The translations under genes were made by a program, and so were the position numbers. Source: an uncultured Alphaproteobacteria bacterium (GTDB lineage: Bacteria; Pseudomonadota; Alphaproteobacteria; RF32; CAG-239). Taken from it: a stretch of DNA of 14,855 bases. The notes below the pieces were generated by a model that saw only the letters and a list, made by a program, of their open reading frames with translations, had not been told where the DNA came from and ran no database searches. The stretch lies in the NCBI GenBank assembly GCA_900551585.1, contig URWU01000015.1:1-14855 (forward strand), in the 5' to 3' direction. Positions 7,134 through 13,665 of this stretch are shown here, piece by piece; the stretch's first letter is position 1; the number at the start of each line of letters is the position of its first letter.

Positions 7134-8291
7134 TTATTTTTTAGACTCATTAATGATGTTGAGGATTATATCACAGGCATTCTGGCTCGGCGTTTGCACA
7201 CCCTGCCCCAGAATTTCGCGGACTTTGGCAAAACCGGCCATCTGCCGCTCATATAAATCTTCATGACGCAGCAAATCCTGAATATAGCTGCGAATATTGC
7301 CTTTAACACAACGCTCCTGCAACAGTTCGGGAATAATCTCACGCCCGAGCAGAATATTTGACAGGTTAACAAACTGAATATGCAAAAACTTGCGGGCCAG
7401 CATTGCGGAAAAAGGCGAAACTTTATAAGCAATAATATGCGGAATATCGCATATTGCCAATTCCAGAGCAACAGTGCCGGAAGCAGCAATTGCCGCCGCA
7501 GAAGCTCGAAATGCCCCATAACGGTCGGCCTGGGTTTCAACCACCAAAATCGGCAGCCCCGATTGGGCAACCTTTTCTTTAACGCTGGCAGCCACGGTTT
7601 TGACCGTCGGAATAACAAAATAAAAACTGTCGTCAGCGGCTTTCAGTTCCTGAGCGGCCTCAAGAAACACCGGCAGCAGTTTGGCAACTTCCGTCTTGCG
7701 CGAACCGGGCAAAACGGTAATAACTTTCTTATCGGCCGGAATATTATATTTTGCGCGAAAGTCATCGCCGTTGGCCGTGATAGCCTCACTCTCAATAACC
7801 GGGTGGCCGACAAACTGCGTATCCAAATGATAAGGCGTAAAATATTTCGGCTCATAAGGAAAAAGCGTCAACAAATAGTCGATATATTTATACATGGTTT
7901 TGGCGCGTTTTTTCTTCCATGCCCAAACCTGCGGCGCCACATAATGCACTTGCGGAATGCCGGTTTTAAGCTTGCGCAGAGCCTTATGCACGCGGGAAGA
8001 AAAGCTCCAGCTGTCAATGGTCATAACCACATCAGGCTGCACGCGGATAATATCTTTGACAGTTTCCTTAATGCGTCTTAAAACACGCGGAATACTGGGA
8101 ATAACCTCTGTCAGCCCCATAATCGCCAAGTCGGAAATATCAAACAAAGATTTCAAACCCTCAACTTCCATCGTATCGCCGCCGACACCATAGAACTCAA
8201 CAGCGCCGTTTGTCTTTTGACGCATGGCACGCATAAATCTTGAACCCAGTAAATCTCCGGAAGGTTCGCCGGCAATCAGATATATCTTCAT
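7134..8291 (-). CDS. lpxB: Lipid-A-disaccharide synthase LpxB
   Basis: The 385-residue glycosyltransferase (GT19) joins 2,3-diacylglucosamine-1-phosphate (lipid X) to UDP-2,3-diacylglucosamine, forming the beta-1,6 disaccharide of lipid A at the inner face of the cytoplasmic membrane. The N-terminal IAGEPSGD motif (residues 6-13), GVGGDTM, MGLTEVIP, HYVAPQVWAWKKKR, VGHPVIE, VLPGSRKTEV and ASGTVALE are all intact and in order. The length matches E. coli LpxB (382). The start codon overlaps the lpxI stop by four bases (ATGA), and the stop abuts the next ATG with no gap, so lpxI, lpxB and the LeuA-like gene form one translationally coupled unit. Confidence 0.98.
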   Translation of the reverse strand: MKIYLIAGEPSGDLLGSRFMRAMRQKTNGAVEFYGVGGDTMEVEGLKSLFDISDLAIMGLTEVIPSIPRVLRRIKETVKDIIRVQPDVVMTIDSWSFSSRVHKALRKLKTGIPQVHYVAPQVWAWKKKRAKTMYKYIDYLLTLFPYEPKYFTPYHLDTQFVGHPVIESEAITANGDDFRAKYNIPADKKVITVLPGSRKTEVAKLLPVFLEAAQELKAADDSFYFVIPTVKTVAASVKEKVAQSGLPILVVETQADRYGAFRASAAAIAASGTVALELAICDIPHIIAYKVSPFSAMLARKFLHIQFVNLSNILLGREIIPELLQERCVKGNIRSYIQDLLRHEDLYERQMAGFAKVREILGQGVQTPSQNACDIILNIINESKK

Positions 8292-9148
8292 TTTATTTTC
8301 TTCAAACCTCCGGTTTCGGAATAATCCGCCGGATCAATTCCGATAAGAAACAGACCGAGTTTGTCAGCCAGTTTAACAACTTCCGGTTCATCAACAATCA
8401 AGCCGTTGCCTGCGTGGACAACAATGCCCCTGAGACCGTAATCTTTGGCATTTTGCACGGTACGAACGCCGATGGTCGGCAAATCAATCCGCATATCCTG
8501 CGTCGGTTTACGCAGTTTGACAAGCACACCGCCGTCACCTTTGCGTTTATATTCCGCACAGCGTTTAATCAGATTATCAGTCCCCTCAATTCCTTCAACA
8601 CCGAGAACCAAACCTTCCTGAACAATGACAGACTGTCCGACATCAACCCGGCCGAGAGCCAAAGCGACTTCGACGCCGCGTTTAATATCGGCAATTGCCT
8701 GTTTATCAGGCTTATGCCTGCCGTATATACCGGATTTAATCAAAATATCAGGCATAACTTCGTGAATACCCTTAACCGCCATTCCTTCACTTTCCAGCTC
8801 TTTGACCAGAGCGCGTAAAATGCCGTCATCTCCCAAAGCTTTGGTTCCTATTTTGGCAAAAAAAGCAGCCGTCCGCAAATCCGGAAAAACTTCTTTGAAA
8901 CTGGGGCGCTTTATTGTGCCAATCATAACCACGTCTTGGACTTTTTCATCGGCAAAACGCTTAAAACCGGTTCCGGCCTGACCGATACGCAGCCACAAAT
9001 GCGGAATATCATCTGTCATGATATCCGGATTGGCATTTCCTTCAATCGCCAAAACGAAAAATTCTCGATTTTGCTCTCGGCAATGGTTAATCAACATCTG
9101 AGGGATTGTTCCCCCTCCGGCAATGATTCCTAATTTGCGATCAGACAT
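8288..9148 (-). CDS. lpxI: UDP-2,3-diacylglucosamine pyrophosphatase LpxI
   Basis: The 286-residue enzyme hydrolyses UDP-2,3-diacylglucosamine to lipid X and UMP. It is the alphaproteobacterial replacement for LpxH (DUF1009 family). Visible motifs are IIAGGGTIP at 8-16, MIGTIKRPSF at 75-84, LGDDGILR at 105-112, VIVQEGLVLGVEGIEGTD near 174-191, and QDMRIDLPTIGVRT at 217-230. The Asp in RIDLP (D222) probably corresponds to the catalytic Asp225 described for Caulobacter LpxI. AGGA lies 8 bases before the ATG and supports this start. A 147-base gap holding palindrome B separates it from lpxA upstream; it overlaps lpxB by four bases downstream. Confidence 0.97.
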   Translation of the reverse strand: MSDRKLGIIAGGGTIPQMLINHCREQNREFFVLAIEGNANPDIMTDDIPHLWLRIGQAGTGFKRFADEKVQDVVMIGTIKRPSFKEVFPDLRTAAFFAKIGTKALGDDGILRALVKELESEGMAVKGIHEVMPDILIKSGIYGRHKPDKQAIADIKRGVEVALALGRVDVGQSVIVQEGLVLGVEGIEGTDNLIKRCAEYKRKGDGGVLVKLRKPTQDMRIDLPTIGVRTVQNAKDYGLRGIVVHAGNGLIVDEPEVVKLADKLGLFLIGIDPADYSETGGLKKIK

Positions 9149-9171
9149 AAAAAATTTCCTAAAACTAATCT

Positions 9172-9300
9172 ATTAAAATTTGTTATGCGAGGCGAGTAAT
9201 AAGAAATCAGGAAACCGGCGACAGGAGTGTACACCAAGGTACATGACTGAGCCGGTTATCCGCAATTTCTGTATTAATCGCCCGCAGAACGAATTTTATT
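9172..9300. repeat. Palindromic element B (GTGTAC/GTACAT-core family)
   Basis: This imperfect palindrome of about 129 bp fills most of the lpxA-lpxI gap. The core is GTGTAC-ACCAAG-GTACAT at 9227-9244. It is nearly identical to element A from GTT (9182) to AAC (9290). Outside that unit the flanks differ from those of A but still pair (AAAATTT on the left with GAATTTT on the right), so the stem runs across the lpxA stop codon at 9296-9298. Confidence 0.92.
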
Positions 9301-10093
9301 CGGCGGTCATAATGTTACGACGCCCACTCACCGCTTCGTCAATAAACTTGACCTGCTCCATAATCATTTCGTTATCTTTGAACTTCTCATGCGCGGCAGC
9401 AAGACGCTCTTCAAAATTGCCTTCTTTGCCTTTGAAAATGAACATATAGGCACGAGTAATTGCTTTAATGACATCAGATTCAAAACCGCTGCGTTTCAAA
9501 CCGATAACATTGAGGCCGCGCAATTTACCGCGCTCGCCGACAACAATACCAAACGGAATAACATCACGGTCAACACCGGACAAGCCGCCGATCATTGCTT
9601 TGCGGCCGATACGGCAGAACTGGTGAACGGCACAGTTACCGCCTAAAATTGCCCCGTCACCGACGCGGACATGGCCACCGATAACGGCATTATTGGTCAT
9701 AATAACATTATTGCCGACAACACAGTCATGAGCAATATGAGAGTTAATCATAAACATTCCGTCATCACCGACAGTGGTAGTAAAATGCTCTTTCGGCGTA
9801 CCGGCATGCATAGTCACATTTTCACGAATGATATTGCGTTTGCCGATAATCAATTTGGCTTCTTCCTGAAATTCATTACCGTGGTCTTGCGGTCCTGCAC
9901 CCAAAACGGCGCCGGGAAATACAACGGTCCCTTCGCCGATTGTGGTATCACCCATAATGGTTACCCGGCCCAAAAGCTGAACATTTTCACCGATTTTGGC
10001 TTTTGCCGACACCCAGCACAAAGGTCCGATTTTTGCACTGGCGGCGATTTGGGCACCATCTTCAATTACGGCGGTAGGATGAATATTAGTCAT
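9296..10093 (-). CDS. lpxA: UDP-N-acetylglucosamine O-acyltransferase LpxA
   Basis: The 265-residue cytosolic trimeric enzyme performs the first step of lipid A synthesis, moving a 3-hydroxyacyl chain from acyl carrier protein to the 3-OH of UDP-GlcNAc. Hexapeptide repeats (IGENVQ, IGEGTV, VGNNVI, VGDGAI) build the left-handed beta-helix. INSHIAHDC at 116-124 carries the catalytic histidine (H122, equivalent to E. coli H125). HQFCRIG and GLNVIGLKRSGF are conserved, followed by the helical C-terminal domain. AAGGA lies about 11 bases before the ATG. The gene seems to begin its own transcript: a possible promoter and a terminator of the upstream gene lie just before it. Palindrome B follows immediately and includes its stop codon. 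Confidence 0.98.
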   Translation of the reverse strand: MTNIHPTAVIEDGAQIAASAKIGPLCWVSAKAKIGENVQLLGRVTIMGDTTIGEGTVVFPGAVLGAGPQDHGNEFQEEAKLIIGKRNIIRENVTMHAGTPKEHFTTTVGDDGMFMINSHIAHDCVVGNNVIMTNNAVIGGHVRVGDGAILGGNCAVHQFCRIGRKAMIGGLSGVDRDVIPFGIVVGERGKLRGLNVIGLKRSGFESDVIKAITRAYMFIFKGKEGNFEERLAAAHEKFKDNEMIMEQVKFIDEAVSGRRNIMTAE

Positions 10094-10132
10094 AGAAGCA
10101 AGTCCTTTTCAAATGTTGTTAATATGCGTAAT

Positions 10133-10161
10133 AAGTTATCTTTAATCTCTTTTAATGTAAA
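10133..10161 (-). promoter_or_regulatory. Possible lpxA promoter
   Basis: On the minus strand TTTACA (10156-10161) and TAACTT (10133-10138) are 17 bases apart and about 40 bases before the lpxA ATG. The upstream gene ends at a terminator, so a promoter is expected in this spacer. The -10 box is a poor match. Confidence 0.35.
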
Positions 10162-10217
10162 CACAAAAATACTTACAAATTATTACGGCACATAAAAAAA
10201 CTACCCCGCTCTTTTCA

Positions 10218-10245
10218 CAAAAAAAGAGCTTCTTACGAAGCTCTT
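10218..10245 (-). terminator. Intrinsic terminator after the 10267-11088 gene
   Basis: On the minus strand AAGAGCTTC-GTAA-GAAGCTCTT, a 9-bp perfect stem, is followed by a run of T. It lies 22 bases after the stop of the hypothetical gene and separates it from lpxA. Confidence 0.9.
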
Positions 10246-10266
10246 GATTGCAAATTCCGGATTGTT

Positions 10267-11088
10267 TCAGGCATGAAATAAATTTCTAAACCATTGCCAG
10301 CGTTTTTTCAAAAAAGGAACCGGCTTTACCGAGGGTCTGAAAACGACGATAAGGCGCTTTGTCCCCTCTCCCAAATCAAAGGGACGCCTTTGGATATCAG
10401 CATTCCTCAGAGAGGAAAAAATTTCTGCCCCGTCAGATAAAGTCACATAAGCATTAACAAAATCATTTTCGGCAATTGTTTCGTTTTCATAAATAAAACG
10501 ACCTTTTTGACCGCTGATTTCTACCAAACATTTTTTAATCGTCTGACGCTTGGTATCTTGCGCTTTGACAATCAGATTGGCATCCGTCACATTCATTCTT
10601 GCCAATGCCGTCCCATTGCCTTTAACGGCAACCGCCATTGCTCCCTGAACTTTAATCGACAACAAATCGTCAACACTCAGCTGATGCATAAGAAAAAGTG
10701 CTGCAAAAGAACGACAATGTTCTTCAAAAGGCTCATCGGCAACCAGATTTATATGAACATTTTTGAACGTTACACCGTAATCTTGAACCAAAACGCCGCC
10801 AAAATTCAAATCTCGCGAAATTTTTTTGGTATGAATATTGATTGTCAGATTTTCAAGACGCGCAAATTTATGCATTCGCAAAGACGGCGCGCAAAAAATA
10901 TCCATATCAAAACTCAAACCGCAATTTTCATTCTTGCCGCGCAAAATCATATCCGGATAACAATTCAACTCGTGACATCCGCAATCAATCATCGATTCAA
11001 GAATAATCACGCCGTTTTCATTTTGTCCGATTAAACGCAGCAAACCAATCAAAGAATTGGCTGACCCCAAAATAATTTCATTTCCCAT
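10267..11088 (-). CDS. Hypothetical protein, 273 residues
   Basis: The family is not recognised. The ATG at 11088 (MGNEIILGSANSL) is preferred over an in-frame TTG at 11142, because the extra region covers a likely promoter and a 21-bp palindrome. The ribosome binding site is weak (AAGA). The protein has no signal peptide or membrane helix. The pattern is beta-rich with alternating hydrophobic residues (MILRGKNENCGLSFDMDIF, LENLTINIHTK, VTFKNVHINLVADEPFEEHC, RMNVTDANLIVKAQD), suggestive of a right-handed beta-helix or other repetitive beta fold. The C-terminus is strongly basic and aromatic (KPVPFLKKRWQWFRNLFHA), which could contact membrane or nucleic acid. Cysteines cluster near the N-terminus (IDCGCHELNC). 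It lies between the methyltransferase gene and lpxA and has its own terminator. Confidence 0.65.
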   Translation of the reverse strand: MGNEIILGSANSLIGLLRLIGQNENGVIILESMIDCGCHELNCYPDMILRGKNENCGLSFDMDIFCAPSLRMHKFARLENLTINIHTKKISRDLNFGGVLVQDYGVTFKNVHINLVADEPFEEHCRSFAALFLMHQLSVDDLLSIKVQGAMAVAVKGNGTALARMNVTDANLIVKAQDTKRQTIKKCLVEISGQKGRFIYENETIAENDFVNAYVTLSDGAEIFSSLRNADIQRRPFDLGEGTKRLIVVFRPSVKPVPFLKKRWQWFRNLFHA

Positions 11089-11106
11089 AGTCTTATTAAT
11101 TAAATG

Positions 11107-11127
11107 TATATTTTCCCGGAAAATATA
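11107..11127. promoter_or_regulatory. 21-bp perfect palindrome, candidate operator
   Basis: TATATTTTCC-C-GGAAAATATA has ten perfectly paired bases on each side of one central base. It lies 18 bases upstream of the ATG at 11088, just after a TATAAT-like box on the minus strand (about 11130-11135). Size, symmetry and position suit a dimeric repressor site. A 5' untranslated hairpin is the alternative. Confidence 0.45.
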
Positions 11128-11168
11128 ACAAATTATACTCAAGAAAACAAGTTTATTTTGTCCAAAAA

Positions 11169-11738
11169 TTAATTTTGACGATAAACATAGACTTTCAGCG
11201 GCATACCGTATGACTTGGCATCAAGAATTTCGGAAGGCTGCATACCGGTCAGTTCAAAAGCCGAAGAAACAATCACCGCCGAATCTTTTATCTTGCCATT
11301 CAAATCCAAAGACAAATCTTCTGCGGCCTTGGTATCAAGAAAACACAACAGCAGGTCATAATCCTTAAAATCAGCTTTCATAAAATCATCGCGGATAATC
11401 TGCACATTTTTCATCTTACGGGTGCGAAAACGGATAATTTTACAGACAAACCAATCCCAATCATAACCGACAAATTGATGCTGAGGAAATTCCTTTGCCA
11501 AAGGCAGCAGCAATGTTCCTGTCCCGCAGCCCAAATCAATCACTTTGAGCGGCTTTTCTGAAGCATTGAGCACTTTGCGCGCTTCCTGCAGCGTAAGCTT
11601 TTTCATATTGCCGAAGGACGGAAAAGCCGGCGGATATTTGCAGTTTTTTGAGATGATAACCGCATATAAAAAATAAAGTTCAAAGGCAATGCAGCCTATC
11701 CCCAACAACAAAGCCAAAAATATAAAGACTAAATCCAT
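11169..11738 (-). CDS. Membrane-anchored class I SAM-dependent methyltransferase
   Basis: The 189-residue protein has one N-terminal hydrophobic segment (about 3-30) serving as a membrane anchor, then a small Rossmann methyltransferase domain. Motif I, VIDLGCGTG, is at 66-74, and an acidic residue after the second strand (VGYDWDW, D93) would bind the SAM ribose. IRDDFMKADFKDYDLLLCFL follows as the third and fourth strands. The domain is short and the substrate region is minimal, so the target (lipid, quinone, protein or small molecule) cannot be named. The start is well supported by GGAGG five bases before the ATG. It lies 138 bases after fabZ, behind that gene's terminator, so it needs its own promoter. 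Confidence 0.8.
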   Translation of the reverse strand: MDLVFIFLALLLGIGCIAFELYFLYAVIISKNCKYPPAFPSFGNMKKLTLQEARKVLNASEKPLKVIDLGCGTGTLLLPLAKEFPQHQFVGYDWDWFVCKIIRFRTRKMKNVQIIRDDFMKADFKDYDLLLCFLDTKAAEDLSLDLNGKIKDSAVIVSSAFELTGMQPSEILDAKSYGMPLKVYVYRQN

Positions 11739-11826
11739 GTTTCCTCCGTTTTACACCAGTCTAATACAAAGATTTTACCAAACAAGCCCCAAGCCGCTTT
11801 TATCCTTTTTCTTTTAACCGTCGCAA

Positions 11827-11862
11827 TAAAAAAACTCCCCGTCAAACCGGCGGGGAGTTTTA
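11827..11862 (-). terminator. Strong intrinsic terminator after fabZ
   Basis: AAAACTCCCCG (11831-11841) pairs perfectly with CGGGGAGTTTT (11851-11861). On the minus strand the stem is followed by seven T in a row. It lies about 15 bases after the fabZ stop and ends the bamA-lpxD-fabZ unit. Confidence 0.94.
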
Positions 11863-11876
11863 AGAAACCAAAAGAT

Positions 11877-12326
11877 TTACAAAACAATCATTGCCTTGAA
11901 TTCTGCTTCGGAAACGACTTTGTCGTCAACTTTGCATTGACCTTTGAAAACCGAAACATTGCCGCGGGTATTGATACGCTCGACATGGATTTTCAACTGA
12001 TCGCCCGGAACAACCGGCTTGCGGAACTTAACACCGTCAATGGTCATAAAGAACACACCGATTTTTTTATTTTTATAGTCTTCAATATTTTCAACCACAA
12101 TCGCACCGGCAGTCTGAGCCATAGCTTCAACCTGCAAAACACCGGGCATAATCGGATTATTCGGGAAATGCCCCTGGAAAAATTCTTCATTCATTGTCAC
12201 GTTTTTAATACCGTAACCTTTGACGCCGGATTCTTCAACCACCAAACGGTCAACCAGCAAAAACGGGTAACGGTGGGGCAACATTTCCATAATTTCTTGA
12301 ACTTGATAAATTTTATTTTCAGACAT
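11877..12326 (-). CDS. fabZ: 3-hydroxyacyl-ACP dehydratase FabZ
   Basis: The 149-residue hot-dog-fold enzyme dehydrates 3-hydroxyacyl-ACP to trans-2-enoyl-ACP in fatty acid elongation. It competes with LpxA and LpxD for hydroxyacyl-ACP. LPHRYPFLLVDR at 16-27 and FFQGHFPNNPIMPGVLQVE at about 49-67 are intact, with catalytic H53 and E67. Length is normal for the family. GAGG lies about 7 bases before the ATG. The 140-base gap from lpxD contains palindrome D, and a strong terminator follows, so fabZ is the last gene of this transcript rather than running on into lpxA as in many relatives. Confidence 0.98.
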   Translation of the reverse strand: MSENKIYQVQEIMEMLPHRYPFLLVDRLVVEESGVKGYGIKNVTMNEEFFQGHFPNNPIMPGVLQVEAMAQTAGAIVVENIEDYKNKKIGVFFMTIDGVKFRKPVVPGDQLKIHVERINTRGNVSVFKGQCKVDDKVVSEAEFKAMIVL

Positions 12327-12354
12327 TTATTTTCCTCATTAACTATATTTCTAT

Positions 12355-12456
12355 GGCTTTGATAAAACATTTTGCTGCGCCGCAAACTTTTTCGCCGTGT
12401 ACAAATTTAGTACATAAGAAAAAAGTTTACAAGCATGAAAGTATTTTTACAAAGCC
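12355..12456. repeat. Palindromic element D (diverged member of the core family)
   Basis: Inverted repeat between lpxD and fabZ. The outermost pairing is GGCTTTG (12355-12361) with CAAAGCC (12450-12456). An inner stem AAACTTTTTC (12384-12393) pairs with GAAAAAAGTTT (12418-12428). The core is GTGTAC-AAATTTA-GTACAT at 12397-12415. Intervening segments pair only partly. It begins 10 bases after the lpxD stop codon. Stem sequence is unrelated to elements A and B; only the core and overall shape are shared. Confidence 0.7.
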
Positions 12457-12466
12457 CTGCTCTAAA

Positions 12467-13480
12467 CTATTTTTTTATAAGCTTCTGCACCATAGCAGTC
12501 TGCTTCATAAAATCTTTAATCGGCACTGCCGGATAACCCATAACAATCGTGCCGGGTTCAACATCGCGCATTAAACCGGACTGGGCACCGATTTGCGCAC
12601 CGCTGCCGATATTCAGATGATCGGCAAAACCGGACTGGCCGCCGCAAACGACATAATCGCCGAAAGTACAGCTGCCGGCAATTCCCGTCTGGGCAACAAT
12701 AACGCAGCCTCGGCCCAATTTGTCATTATGAGCAATCTGCACCAGATTATCAACACGGCAGCCGTCGCCGATAACCGTATCATCCATCGCACCGCGGTCA
12801 ACGCAGGAATTGGCGCCGATTTCAACATCATTGCCGATGATAACGCGGCCAATCTGCGGAATACGCTGATGCTTGCCGTTGATAACCATAAAACCGAAGC
12901 CGTCCAAACCGATACGTGCACCGCTGTAAATATAGCAGTCATTGCCCATCAGACAGTAAGCAATCTGCGCGCCGACACCAATACGGCAGTTATTGCCGAT
13001 TTTGCAGCCGCGGCTGATAACAACACCATGCTCAAGAACACAGTTTTCGCCGATTTCAACATTTTCTTCAATAACAACATTTTCACCGATAAAAGTATTC
13101 TGACCGATTTTGGCCGAAGGAGCAATTCTGGCACTGCGGGAAACATCAGCTTTCGGGGTATATTCACCGTAAAAATGCTGATTAAGCTTCAAAAATGCCA
13201 ATTTCGGATTAGTCGAAACCAAAACAATAACCCCGGCCGGAATCAGAGCTTCCATCTCAGGAGTTGTAACACAGGCTGCAGCCTTAATTTCCGCGGCCTT
13301 GGCTTTTGCTTTTTTATCATAGAAAAAACAAATTTCTTCGGCACCGGCTTTAGCCATCGTCGCAATGTCTTTAATACTCTCGTTGGCTTTGGAAGCGTCT
13401 CTTAGCTCAGCACCACAAACTTCGGCAATCTGCCCCAGAGTAAACGGCCCGTTATTTTTGAAAAATGTTGTATCGACCAT
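12467..13480 (-). CDS. lpxD: UDP-3-O-acylglucosamine N-acyltransferase LpxD
   Basis: The enzyme adds the second hydroxyacyl chain, to the 2-amino group of UDP-3-O-acyl-glucosamine, in the cytosol. The ATG at 13480 (MVDTTFF, 337 residues) is preferred over one at 13498 because AAAGGA lies 9 bases before it, while the upstream ATG has none. Residues about 10-105 form the uridine-binding N-terminal domain (TLGQI, VTT). A long run of hexapeptide repeats (IGQNTF, IGENVV, IGNNCR, IGNDVE) follows. QIAHND holds the catalytic histidine (about residue 251, equivalent to E. coli H239), followed by GGQSGFADH and a helical C-terminus. No skp/ompH gene separates it from bamA. Palindrome C lies upstream and palindrome D downstream. 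Confidence 0.97.
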   Translation of the reverse strand: MVDTTFFKNNGPFTLGQIAEVCGAELRDASKANESIKDIATMAKAGAEEICFFYDKKAKAKAAEIKAAACVTTPEMEALIPAGVIVLVSTNPKLAFLKLNQHFYGEYTPKADVSRSARIAPSAKIGQNTFIGENVVIEENVEIGENCVLEHGVVISRGCKIGNNCRIGVGAQIAYCLMGNDCYIYSGARIGLDGFGFMVINGKHQRIPQIGRVIIGNDVEIGANSCVDRGAMDDTVIGDGCRVDNLVQIAHNDKLGRGCVIVAQTGIAGSCTFGDYVVCGGQSGFADHLNIGSGAQIGAQSGLMRDVEPGTIVMGYPAVPIKDFMKQTAMVQKLIKK

Positions 13481-13540
13481 ATTAAATTTTCCTTTCATAT
13501 TTTATAAAAAATAATATGCTAAATCTCTGTTCTATATGGC

Positions 13541-13665
13541 GATTATGATTTTAGAGAGTCAGATAAAGTGATTTCTAGGGGCTTAGAAAATTTTAGTGTA
13601 CACCAAGTACATGAATTTTCTGAACCCCCGTAAAATTGCTTTAGATGACCTATAAAATTACAATC
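13541..13665. repeat. Palindromic element C (core family, different stem)
   Basis: Inverted repeat of about 125 bp between bamA and lpxD. GGGGCTTAGAAAATT (13578-13592) pairs at 13 of 15 positions with AATTTTCTGAACCCC (13614-13628), around the core GTGTAC-ACCAA-GTACAT at 13596-13612. Outer arms GTCA..TAAAG..ATTT and GATTATGATTTTA also pair with the right side, out to CAATC at 13665. The arm therefore crosses the bamA stop codon (13658-13660). The stem is unrelated in sequence to elements A and B, but the core is nearly the same. Confidence 0.85.

Noticed and set aside
9149..9295. Palindromes considered as ordinary rho-independent terminators
   Set aside because: None has a T-run directly after the stem on the transcribed strand, while true terminators with T-runs occur elsewhere in the window (4294, 10218 and 11827).
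9180..9449. 89-codon plus-strand frame starting in palindrome B
   Set aside because: It runs through the repeat and then antisense into the 3' end of lpxA, whose identity is certain.
12593..13405. 270-codon plus-strand frame opposite lpxD, and similar long frames opposite lpxA and lpxB
   Set aside because: These are antisense shadows of hexapeptide-repeat and other well-identified genes. The periodic Ala/Asn/Asp composition simply mirrors the repeat codons.
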